Positions 55,616 to 64,000 of a stretch of 64,000 nt of DNA are shown here, piece after piece. The notes beneath the pieces were generated by a model, which saw only the letters and a list, made by a program, of their open reading frames with translations, made no database searches and was not told the DNA's origin. Numbering within the stretch: the stretch's first letter is position 1; every line of letters begins with the position of its first letter. The stretch spans positions 1 through 64,000 of the forward strand of contig OZ244148.1 of assembly GCA_965216255.1 (NCBI GenBank), written 5' to 3'. Both the position numbers and the translations under genes were made by a program. This stretch comes from G965216255 sp965216255. Lineage in GTDB: Bacteria; Bacteroidota; Rhodothermia; Rhodothermales; Bin80.

Positions 55616-57210
55616 GAGCCTGTCGGGCTTTCCGGTGTTTGGGAGAGGCGTGTACGTTCAATAGCTGGAGTAGCGCAATGGCAGTCAGGTTTGTTCCGAT
55701 GGACCGCAGGGCCGTGGAGCTTTTTCCACGGACCGTTGACGAGTATGTGCCGCAGGAGCATCCGGTGCGTTTTGTAGTGGACTTGGTAGAGAGTGCGCAC
55801 CTGCGCGGCTTCGAGCTCGCCTATTCGGGCAAGGGATCGGCGGCCTACCCGCCGGCCATGATGTTGGCGCTGCTCTTGTACGGATATATAACGGGCATAT
55901 TTTCGAGTCGCAAGCTGGAGGAGGCGAGCCGGGACAGTTTGGCCTTCCGGTTTGTGTGCAATAATCATAACCCGGACCATTCGACGATCAGTGCATTCCG
56001 GAAGCGGTTCAGGAAAGAGATCAAGGACTTCTTCGTACAGGTGCTTCGGATGGCCATGGAGATGGGGTTGACGAAGCTGGGCACGGTGAGTCTGGATGGT
56101 ACCAAGGTTCGGGCGAATGCCAGCAAGCATAAGGCCCTGAGTTGGCGGCGGGCCAAGGACCTGGAGAAGCAATGCCGAGCGGAGGCGGAGCAGTTGCTTC
56201 GTCTGGCAGAGGACGCAGATCAACGTGAGGTAGCGGCATCAATAGACATTCCGGCGGAGCTGAATCGCAGAAAGGAGCGATTGGCGGGGATTAAGCGGGC
56301 TAAAGAGGCCTTGGAGACGCAGACGGCGGAGCGTTACGAACAAGAGCAGAAGCAGCACGAGGCGAGGATGCAGCAGCGGGAGTTGCGAGAGAAGGCTACG
56401 GGTAGGAGGATACCTGGAAGGAAGCCGCAGCCTCCGAAGCTAGAGCCTCCCCGAGAAACGGATCAGGTCAACTTGACGGACGGAGACAGCCGCATCATGC
56501 CGCACAGGGGAGGCTTTGAGCAGTGCTACAATGGCCAGATCGCCGTCTGCCACGACAGCCGTCTGATTGCGGTGCAGCATGTAAGCCAAAAGCCCAGTGA
56601 TGTACAGGAAGTGATGCTCCAAGAGTGGAAGGCCAATACGACGGCTTCGGACCGGACGCTGGTGGCGGACGCGGGCTACTTCAGCCGCGGCAATGTCATA
56701 GCATGTGAAGCAGAGGGAGTCAGTTCACTGATCAGTCCAAGCAATAAGAAGCACAACGCTCCCTTGTGGGAGCGACTGGCACCCACTACGGCAGAGGACA
56801 AAGATGTGGACCGGCAGCAATGTCCGGTAGATCGCATGAAGACACGCTTGAAGACGGAGGACGGAAGGCGGCTATACGCGGCCCGGAAGGCTACCGCCGA
56901 ACCGGTCTTCGGTGTGTCATCAGGCAGACCATGGGCGTCCGTCAATTCCTGACGCGAGGCCTGGAAGCGGTACAATCCGAGTGGGCCTTGGTATGCACGG
57001 CCTACAATATCAAGAGACTGCATGCACTGAAAGGCGGATAAAACGGGGGACAAAGACGGCCCTTGACCACAACATCGAGGCAAATGCGACCTCGATAGGT
57101 CAAAAACCGATGCAACCACAGCCCTTGGGGTGAGCGCCATTGCAGTCTCGCTGCTTCTCACGAATTCCGGCCCGCAATCCGATCACTTGAACGCTAAGCT
57201 CGACAGGCTC
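55616..57210 (+). mobile_element. IS1182-family element (1595 bp) bounded by CTAG
   Basis: Inverted ends GAGCCTGTCGGGCTT (55616) and AAGCTCGACAGGCTC (to 57210) are each flanked by CTAG (55612-55615 and 57211-57214). The intact intron carries CTAG at both corresponding places. The element contains one transposase gene with a frameshift. Confidence 0.88.
55678..57041 (+). pseudogene. IS1182 transposase with a 2-bp insertion near its end
   Basis: From ATG 55678 the product reads MAVRFVPMDRRAVELFPRTV and PVRFVVDLVESAHLRGFELA (N-terminal DUF772-like). SLDGTKVRANASKHKALSWR, a coiled-coil insertion and the DDE core (GYNGQ-type CYNGQIAVC, ASDRTLVADAGYFSRGN) follow. At 56920 a GT is repeated, so the frame runs to a stop at 56952. 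The correct continuation VIRQTMGVRQFLTRGLEAVQ with AYNIKRLHALKGG is in the next frame to 57041. Only ~40 residues are affected. Confidence 0.9.
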
Positions 57211-57239
57211 CTAGGGAAAAGCGCCTTATCACGGCGCAC
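57211..57239 (-). mobile_element. Group II intron 5'-end fragment, right of IS1182
   Basis: The 29 nt from CTAGGGAAAAGCGCCTTATC to GGCGCAC at 57239 are the inverse of the intron start. The orientation is opposite to the fragment at 55548. It directly adjoins IS256 coding sequence at 57240, the presumed intron target. Confidence 0.85.
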
Positions 57240-57462
57240 GCAAACCAAGGGACGCGGTAGCCGGGAGGCGACGCTGATGATGGTTTACAAGCTGTCCCGG
57301 GAAGCGGAAAAGCGCTGGCGGAGGCCGACTGGATCCCAACTGCTCATGCGTGTATTGGAAACAACCCCACACGAGTACAGCGTAGAAGTAGACAAACAAG
57401 TCGCCTAATTCTCACTCTCCAATCCAATGCGCCTACGCTCTCCAGACCCACGATTTGACGGT
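57240..57462 (+). mobile_element. IS256-family remnant, transposase C-terminus and right end
   Basis: The frame SREATLMMVYKLSREAEKRW followed by RRPTGSQLLMRVLETTPHEY and SVEVDKQVA stops at 57408. This is the C-terminus of a mutator-type transposase. The right end TCCAGACCCACGATTTGACGG is at about 57440-57462, the inverse of the left end found at 63439. The 5' portion is lost at the intron fragment. Confidence 0.8.
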
Positions 57463-57472
57463 ATATCGCGAC

Positions 57473-60226
57473 ATGTATGATAGGAATCTCATCAAGCTAA
57501 TCAATAAAGGCCGATGCGTAGTCCTTGTCGGCTCTGGACCTTCTATTGAGATAGGCTATCCAAGCTGGTGTAAGCTGGCCGCAGACACATATGAAGCACT
57601 TGCGCTAAAGGGGCGCGTTTCAGATAAACGATCGTATCAGCAATATCTTGCAAATAAAAAATATCCTGAATTATTCAAGCTTGCACAGCGTGATTTGGGC
57701 AACGACCACACTGCCCTTGTCGAGCTAATAAAGTCTCTTCTGTATCCTCAGGAAGTAACGCGGGGCCTAATATACGAGCATCTCAGTAAGTGGCCGTTTG
57801 CCTGTTACCTTACGACCAATTTCGATGACGAGCTACAGAAAGCAATCGAGAGAACGGGTAGGGCTTTCCCAGTAATCAGAAACCGCCTCGAAGACTTCTA
57901 CTTATGGAGAGACGGCGTTAAGGACCTTATACAAAAACTACACTCTGATCTGGACCATCCGCATGAGGTCGTCCTCACATCGAGCGACTACACCCGTCTT
58001 TATGTAGATAAGGCTGGTGCTTATTACCGTACTCGCCTTGCCAGTATTCTTACGACATACGATATTCTCATCATTGGTCATAGTTTGACCGACCCAGACC
58101 TCGCCTATATTCTTAGGCTAGCAAAAGAAATAGCCGCGCCACAACATCCGATCTATATGATAGGTGCGGACTTTACCAAAGCTGACGAAAAGGAATTTCT
58201 CGAGCAGTATAACATTGTACTAATAAGGTACAAATCCGTTGACGGCACGCATTCTCGACTCCAGCACATATTCAAGGGCATGGATCGCTTTATTGCGCCG
58301 CGAGACCGTAGAATTGCTCCATGTACGAACGAAGCGAGACCGGAGGAGGAAGTACAAGCAGCTGTAGCCATTTCGCTTTATAGGCGACTCCAAGGAGTAC
58401 ATGTGACTGAGTATCTGTCGCCTCTTATATTGACGGCACTGTATTCGGTTGATCAGACTGATATGTGTATAAACAGTATTGGCTCCCACCCTATCTTAAA
58501 ACACTTTTCGGAGGCGGGAAATAAACATGACAGAGTCGTAAAACTATGCATAGCCAATATGGTAAAAGAGGGATTGCTAGCAGAGTACGAGGATAAAGTA
58601 GTTATCACATTGCTTGGTCGTACCAAGATAGAAGAATATCGAGCAATTCAGCAATCTGAGAACGAGCAAGCGTACAATGACTTTCGGCTTACCCTGAAAA
58701 AGAATAATAGGGATATAAGCGATCATGAGTTAACACTATGCCATGCATCGGCGAAAGAGGTCATAGTGACTACTTTCGCACATCGCGGAATGGTGATCGC
58801 TAAAAACATCTATTCGGGTCATCCGGCCCGGCCAGACGAGCTGACAGATGTATTCGGCTATATCGTTGATAGGGCGCGTGACATCGAAGATCAGAATAGC
58901 CGGAGTGCTTTTGTGGAAGCGATGCATCAGTTTATTTTGGAACCAAGTCTGAAACAGCGAGCCTATCTTTCGTCCGTCTCGCAAGGCTATTTCTTGTACC
59001 ACCTGCTCGGACTCGATCCGAAATGCGGGGAAGTACGTGCCGAGATATTTCGAAGGACTCTCTGGCTATGTGATTCCAATGTGCTCCTACCCCTTGTGGC
59101 CATCGGGTGCTATAATCATGCATACGCTAAGGATCTGTTCTCAGGGCTAGCTCATAATGAGGCATTACTATTTACGACTGAGAAATTGCTTCAAGAGGTA
59201 TGGGATCATCTTCAATGGGCCTCCCGGTTTATTCGTAACAATTCGCGACAATCTTTGGAATTCCTGCGCGCTGCTTCCGTACGAGGAACGTACAAGCAGA
59301 ATCTTTTCCTCGACGGATTCATCCGACTTAGTGCCGAAGGTAGTATTGGCACATTTGAAGATTACTTGATGTTAGTCTGTCCTACGGGAGGTACCGACCG
59401 CACGGCCTTCGACCGAAGCGTTGTTGAGACTGGTATAGACGTCATTACTATTACTGATCTAAGCGGATTCGTGCAGAATGACTGGGGCGACGTGGAACAT
59501 GCCCAAAGTGAGATTCAGCGAGTGCGTGTCGAAGCACAGACATATCGGTCCCAATTGCAGGTAGAGTCAGAAGCTGAGATATTAGTTATTTTACGCAAGT
59601 TGAGAGAGGGCAAGTATATTGTGGAAGGCTTGGCGAATGCTTCTCATTTCTATTTTATTTCTCATAGCCGTAGTATTGATCGAGTATTTCGTGATGAGCC
59701 AATAACTACATGGTCCCCCGAGGCACTTTACAGATACCAATCTGCATTGTCGAAAAGGTCTATGGACCCTGATCTATTACAAGAGTGCATGCTGCACGGA
59801 TACTATTATGCTGGAGTCTCATTTATCGACAAGAAGCGATATGAACAGTTCTTTGGCTCGAGCATTGATCAGGCGAAAATATCGTATGAAAGAGAACGGG
59901 ATGCGTATGTCGCTGAGCTGGAAAAAGTGTATGTCAAAGATGTTGACGATGCCTTCAATGCAACACCAGATATTGAGAAACCTTTCTTTTCGGTCCAAAT
60001 GGCGTGGAAGCTAACTAGATCGTCGAGAGAAAAAGAGAAGGTAGCTAACGAGGGAAGAATTAAGGCGGAGGTGCAGGTTAGGACACTTGAATCCGAAAGG
60101 GATGAAGCGTGGCGAATTCGGAAAAAACGGACCAAAGACCAGGACGCTGCCGAGCTTAGGAATCTCCAAAATCCTAAGCATGTGCGTAAACGTCGCAAAC
60201 AAGCTAAGAGGCGCAAGAGGAAATGA
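57473..60226 (+). CDS. Large SIR2-domain protein, probable NAD-degrading defence effector
   Basis: This protein has about 917 residues. I chose ATG 57473 (MYDRNLIKLINKGRCVVLVG) because the frame's TTG at 57455 lies inside the IS256 end. The SIR2-like domain shows VVLVGSGPSIEIGYPSW (about 16-32), CYLTTNFDDELQKAI, LIQKLHSDL with the candidate catalytic His, and DILIIGHSLTDPDLAYI. The next ~600 residues are mostly helical and unassigned. The C-terminus is strikingly basic (HVRKRRKQAKRRKRK) after a coiled coil. Stand-alone SIR2 proteins with long helical tails deplete NAD on phage infection in systems such as DSR. No partner gene adjoins. GC is visibly lower than in flanking IS DNA, a sign of transfer. 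Confidence 0.85.
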   Translation: MYDRNLIKLINKGRCVVLVGSGPSIEIGYPSWCKLAADTYEALALKGRVSDKRSYQQYLANKKYPELFKLAQRDLGNDHTALVELIKSLLYPQEVTRGLIYEHLSKWPFACYLTTNFDDELQKAIERTGRAFPVIRNRLEDFYLWRDGVKDLIQKLHSDLDHPHEVVLTSSDYTRLYVDKAGAYYRTRLASILTTYDILIIGHSLTDPDLAYILRLAKEIAAPQHPIYMIGADFTKADEKEFLEQYNIVLIRYKSVDGTHSRLQHIFKGMDRFIAPRDRRIAPCTNEARPEEEVQAAVAISLYRRLQGVHVTEYLSPLILTALYSVDQTDMCINSIGSHPILKHFSEAGNKHDRVVKLCIANMVKEGLLAEYEDKVVITLLGRTKIEEYRAIQQSENEQAYNDFRLTLKKNNRDISDHELTLCHASAKEVIVTTFAHRGMVIAKNIYSGHPARPDELTDVFGYIVDRARDIEDQNSRSAFVEAMHQFILEPSLKQRAYLSSVSQGYFLYHLLGLDPKCGEVRAEIFRRTLWLCDSNVLLPLVAIGCYNHAYAKDLFSGLAHNEALLFTTEKLLQEVWDHLQWASRFIRNNSRQSLEFLRAASVRGTYKQNLFLDGFIRLSAEGSIGTFEDYLMLVCPTGGTDRTAFDRSVVETGIDVITITDLSGFVQNDWGDVEHAQSEIQRVRVEAQTYRSQLQVESEAEILVILRKLREGKYIVEGLANASHFYFISHSRSIDRVFRDEPITTWSPEALYRYQSALSKRSMDPDLLQECMLHGYYYAGVSFIDKKRYEQFFGSSIDQAKISYERERDAYVAELEKVYVKDVDDAFNATPDIEKPFFSVQMAWKLTRSSREKEKVANEGRIKAEVQVRTLESERDEAWRIRKKRTKDQDAAELRNLQNPKHVRKRRKQAKRRKRK

Positions 60227-60302
60227 CGTAAGGCTTGGGAGACAGGTTTCACGGAATTGATGGTGGGTGTGTATACTGTGGGGGAATATGCCGACTTAGA
60301 GT

Positions 60303-60593
60303 AAGCGTCCGGTACAACAAAGCATCGTAGTCCAGATCCAGGCACTGCTTGACTATCGCAAACACGATGACGCGCCATAGATCCATGCCCGGTCGTCCGA
60401 CATCTTTGCGTGTACCCGGCTGAAAGTGCGCCTCCAGAATCGTGAACAAGGCCGCACGGGATTCCGCCGTGCAGTAGACGCACTGCAGACCCTTGAGCAC
60501 CGCACTCATGTCGTCGCGCATTCTCGGGTCTATAGCAATCTCCTTGATCGGCGTACTATCGAGTGCACGGCACTCTGGGACAATCTCGCGCAT
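60303..60593 (-). pseudogene. ISNCY-type transposase N-terminal fragment joined to an IS66 tip
   Basis: The translated region MREIVPECRALDSTPIKEIA followed by FQPGTRKDVGRPGMDLWRVI and VKQCLDLDYDALLY is the N-terminal helical domain of an ISNCY/IS5-like transposase. At 60303-60315 the sequence GTAAGCGTCCGGT is the outermost tip of an IS66 element, so two broken elements meet here. The C-terminal region of this family is at 36835-37190. Confidence 0.75.
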
Positions 60594-60744
60594 GGTTTCC
60601 CTGGCGAATGAGAGCTGTTTTGCACTCTTAAACGCCCAAATCGGCTATACGTCCCTCAGATTCACTGCCAGTGGCAAGATATAATAAATTGTTTCTTTAA
60701 GATTGAAAGTATTTTCGTACAAGCACTAACTGGTGCATGCGGTG

Positions 60745-63087
60745 CTAATTGGGTTTACCGCTTATTGCATTACGCTTACACCAGTTCGCGAAACATTGTC
60801 CAGCCGGCGTACTCAGTCTACTGAAGAATGGTGCAGCCCACTGTGTCCAAGAAGCTTGGTCACGAGGTAGTAACGCACTGAAAACTAGCTCGGACGCTTT
60901 GACAATTTTTGCAGGATCATGGTCTCCTTGGGTCCATATGGCTTCGAGGAAATCGGCGGCAACATTAGTGTGAGAACTTATGTCGGCATGCTCGCCGGCC
61001 AAGCAGTTCGTTAAGGTCTCAAAGTTGTCTAAAGTCGGGGTCGAATCACTAGAAAACACTTCGGCAAGTATTGGCACGGACAACGGAATAGTCTTGCGCC
61101 GAAGCGCCGCCAATGTGACGAGCGCACTACAATACGAATTCATGCTGAGCTGCCCCGCACCAAAAGCGCTCTCTAAGGCAATTTGCAACCACAAACTCTT
61201 GACTCCAGATATGTCGGCGGCCCATTGCCGCATGTAAAGGTCATCGCAAAGGTACAGTCTTCCCGTGGCTTGGGCAATAAGGGCGCTAGCTAAGACATCT
61301 CCGCCCTTTATGGCCATTATTGTCTCAGCGAGCGGAGGAACGACTGCTGGCAGATCTGCAGGTTCTACGGTGCAAGTGCTCGTGATGTCTACAAGCAATT
61401 GCTCTAGGCGCTCAGTTCGCCTTTGCTGGTCCTCAGGCGAAGATATGTGTCTGAAATACTTGTTGCGATTATACGTCAATGTCACAATGTCCGACTCATA
61501 ATGTGGTAATTCCATCGCGAGTATAGCACGAAGGAGCGTCATCTCATTGCCCGTAATTGCTGGTGGACCTAAGACATTCTCAAGAACCGCGAGCACACCG
61601 AGCTCTGCAGCGGTAAATGCAGTCAAGGCGTCGATTACAGCACCACGTTTGCGATGCTCCATGATCAGTGTCAGTGCTGCACCTATTTCAGCCTGTGTGC
61701 CGAAACTAACACGTATGTCGCGTCCTCTCGCCAGAAGATAGTGAGCAAATGAAACTGATCCGCCGCTTCTTCCATGGTTTGCGATGGCAAGCGGAGCATG
61801 CGACGATACATATAGTTCTTCAGCGCGTAGCAAGTTGTCACTATATTGGCGCACAAGATGTAACAATGGATTCAAGTCGCCTTCCGCGATTTGAATGCTA
61901 GCAAAGCCAGCATTGTCCGGAAAGCGCTGTCCGAATTGTTCACTCAAGAAATAGAAGGCTCTTTCCCACCACGGTGCAATGTTATCAATAGTCCATTCTT
62001 CAACTATTCCGAGCGCATTCGTAAAAGTAACGGTGTCTCCGATTGAAAGGCCGATAGCTAGTTGCACAAATTCGTTTTCCGGCTCGACGCTTTGTCCCCA
62101 CGGTCTATCAGTTGTTTCACCGAGAAGAATATCATACGTCTTATTGGCACCGGACTTGAATCGGATCCACTGTCCGAATTGTACATTGACGGCGTCTTCC
62201 TGCTCTCGACGTGCTCGTGTTTTGAGGTTAACTATAAAGTTCAGATAGTGCTCGACGACGGAGCCGTTAGAGAGGTTGGCAGCTACGACTGCATATGCCA
62301 ATTGGACGGCTCGATTCTCAAACGAATATTCGAGCAAGTATGTGGCCAAGAGCATGCGCTCCAACGGCACACCGTTGAGTCTCTCGAACTTGGGATCGTC
62401 TAGGAGGCGTGTTATGGATTCGTCATCTTCAGCTAGCTGAAAGGCTCGTAATAGATTTAGTAGGTTGCGTGTGCTTAGCCGCGTTTCGAAAACACTTGAG
62501 AAACAATTAACCGCTAAGGACGGTGCTACGCGGTTATAGTGGATATACCCTTCAGATTCTTGTATAAGAGGCTGCTGACGTATTCTGGGAGGCAACGCTT
62601 CAAAGAATTGGATAGTAGTACGCTTTACGGGGTATTGATGCGCCAGGGCTTGTGCAATTAAATCTAGGCCCTCATTTGGTAGGTCGCAACTAATGCGCTC
62701 GATAAGGATGGTTGTGACCAAGTTATACTCTTGCAATGCTAGCGCTTCTCGTGCGACAGCTAGCGCCGAATCTAGGTTGTCGTTTTCGAACTCATGCAAG
62801 GCCGCTAATGCCATGTCAAAATAGCTCCGGCCTAATTCCGTGAGTCCATTAAGGCGACAACACTGGGCACCAACGATTAGTGGAAAAACGTATTTAGGCC
62901 AATCGTTTAGTTTGTCCTCCAATATGTTGGCTTTGTGCTCGTCGCTGGCTAGTCCAATGTGAGCACGCAAAGCTATTCCGTGTGCGAATGCAAGTATTCG
63001 TTCCGGTAGACCTTCCGGTGCGAATTCTACAAGACGAAGGACTTCAGGCCAATCAAGTGACGTCGCGGCTAATTCAAGTCTTAGCCC
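60745..63087 (-). pseudogene. 5'-truncated large helical-repeat protein with a PIN-like segment
   Basis: About 780 codons are open from an in-frame TAA near 63088 to the stop at 60745. There is no good start, and TTG 62970 lies inside conserved-looking sequence (EFAPEGLPERILAFAHGIAL upstream). The body has TPR-like helices. A strand region RFKSGANKTYDILLGETTDR with IGLSIGDTVTFTNALG recalls the GreA/GreB C-terminal fold. GRLYLCDDLYMRQWAADISG near the C-terminus recalls the paired Asp of PIN nucleases. All three readings are tentative. The missing N-terminus suggests loss by deletion upstream, where IS256 lies about 350 bp away. Confidence 0.6.
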
Positions 63088-63438
63088 GGATTATTCACCA
63101 GCCAAAAGTATACAGGTGTAGACAATGAAGAGGGGGCTGTCGGAAGTGGTACATTCTGTTGTAAGGCAGCAATATCTTCATGGAGCCTGCCGCAAAGCTG
63201 GTTTTGGCGTGGATGCAGAGCAATGAGCCCCGCGAATGGTCTGTTTTCGAAGCAAAGGCGTACCGTGGAGACGTACCTCTGCCGTTGAATAAGCCCGTAC
63301 AGTCCAGAACCGATGCTGCGCTAACGAGCGCGGCACGGCCTCATTCCAAGGTAACCCACGTCAGCTGCTGGTAGCGCCCCCAGAACTGTCGCCAGAGCGC
63401 TACGGCGCTGAAGGCTATCCGGATTTCGATGGAGAAAC
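63088..63438. other. Junction region between the truncated gene and IS256
   Basis: These 351 bp show no convincing gene; a 64-codon plus-strand frame at 63180 has no supporting features. The DNA probably marks the deletion scar that removed the 5' end of the preceding gene. Confidence 0.4.
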
Positions 63439-64000
63439 TGCCATATCTTGGGTCTGTAGAATGCCGCGGCGTATCTTTGTGGAGTACCCATCAATCGCCC
63501 TAGACGGGCATATCCGGACTACATCGTATGACAGACTCAACAGAATCCAACGTACACTCACTGGTTACCCGTGAGGAGGCACTCAGCACCCTGGATGACC
63601 TGGTGCGCAGCTCCGCCCGGCGCATGCTTCAGGCAGCGCTCGAGCGGGAAGCCGACGACTACGTGAATGCCCATGCACACCTGCGGAATGAGCAAGGCCA
63701 CCGAGTCGTCAAACGCAATGGTCACCATCCGCAGAGAGAAATCCTCACGGGTGCGGGCCCGCTAGCGATCCAGCGGCCCCATATCCGTGACCCTCGAACA
63801 GGGCATACCTTCACCAGCGCCATACTGCCGCGCTATATGCGCCGCAGTCCGTCGATAGATGCACTCATTCCGGCCTTGTACCTGCGGGGAGTTTCGACCA
63901 ACGACTTTGCTCTGGCCCTGGAGGCCATACTTGGCCCGCAAGCTGGCAACCTATCGCCATCGTCAATCAGCCGACTCAAGGGGGCTTGGCTGGAGGAATA
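63439..64000 (+). mobile_element. IS256-family element, left part, runs off the window
   Basis: The left end TGCCATATCTTGGGTCTGTA at about 63439 is the inverse counterpart of the right ends at 19912 and 57462 (TTTGGGTCTG core). The transposase starts 89 bp inside. The element continues beyond 64000. Confidence 0.85.
63528..64000 (+). CDS. IS256-family (mutator) transposase, 3' partial
   Basis: The first 157 codons from ATG 63528 read MTDSTESNVHSLVTREEALS, AARRMLQAALEREADDYVNA-like sequence, then NEQGHRVVKRNGHHPQREIL and FTSAILPRYMRRSPSIDALI with LYLRGVSTNDFALALEAILG. This is the conserved N-terminal domain of mutator-type transposases (ELDDY-like motif, RNG-x-PR-x-I-like motif, R(R/K)-x-x-x-(I/L)). 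It is open to the window edge with no defect so far, so this copy may be active and may be the parent of the two remnants. Confidence 0.93.
   Translation, partial: MTDSTESNVHSLVTREEALSTLDDLVRSSARRMLQAALEREADDYVNAHAHLRNEQGHRVVKRNGHHPQREILTGAGPLAIQRPHIRDPRTGHTFTSAILPRYMRRSPSIDALIPALYLRGVSTNDFALALEAILGPQAGNLSPSSISRLKGAWLEE

Noticed and set aside
63180..63374. 64-codon plus-strand frame before IS256
   Set aside because: It has no ribosome-binding site or family resemblance, and it lies in a probable deletion scar.

Overview
The window is an IS-riddled defence island from a Gram-negative bacterium. It has an outer-membrane autotransporter-like protein with Calx-beta repeats, a lipoprotein with a lipobox, a secreted CE15-type esterase and GC-rich coding DNA. 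The mix would suit a marine or host-associated Rhodothermota/Bacteroidota-like lineage, but no rRNA or core gene allows a firm assignment. No tRNA, rRNA or CRISPR array was seen.

Layout. 1-5652: 3' part of a giant Calx-beta adhesin ending in a beta-barrel-like domain. 5740-14267: nested mobile DNA. An IS1634-family fragment borders an IS66 element that itself carries a complete IS1634 element, a group II intron with its own reverse transcriptase, and a second group II intron without an ORF; an IS1595 fragment follows. 14264-19443: an unknown three-gene operon, a frameshifted lipoprotein, an IS66 fragment, a CE15-like esterase, and a Xer-like recombinase with a dif-like palindrome just upstream. 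20515-24644: a two-gene OLD nuclease/UvrD helicase pair (Gabija-like). 24936-32425: more nested IS DNA. One IS1634 element is interrupted by IS66 (8-bp target duplication), IS110 and an ORF-less group II intron. 32849-36451: an operon with a short peptide, an ATP-grasp ligase, a membrane protein, a small protein and a possible HEPN protein. 36835-37861: three IS fragments. 38108-51448: a complete type 1 BREX operon (brxA-brxB-brxC-pglX-pglZ-brxL) with an unexplained coupled ORF between pglX and pglZ. 52250-57462: IS21, IS3, IS1182 and IS256 remnants around a GIY-YIG-like/membrane gene pair and an hsdR remnant. 57473-60226: a large SIR2-domain protein. 60745-63087: a 5'-truncated large protein. 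63439-64000: start of an IS256 element.

How the parts fit. At least three recognisable anti-phage modules (Gabija-like, BREX, SIR2), one type I restriction remnant and two uncharacterised operons lie between transposable elements. IS fragments of the same families flank several modules: IS21 pieces on both sides of BREX, and IS256 tails upstream of both the Gabija-like pair and the SIR2 gene. This suggests assembly by repeated IS-mediated insertion and recombination. Most transposase genes are broken by nonsense codons, indels or insertions. The reading frames of the recognised defence genes look intact. The most novel items are the ATP-grasp operon, the dif-like site beside a solitary recombinase, the ORF-less introns and the extra ORF inside BREX.
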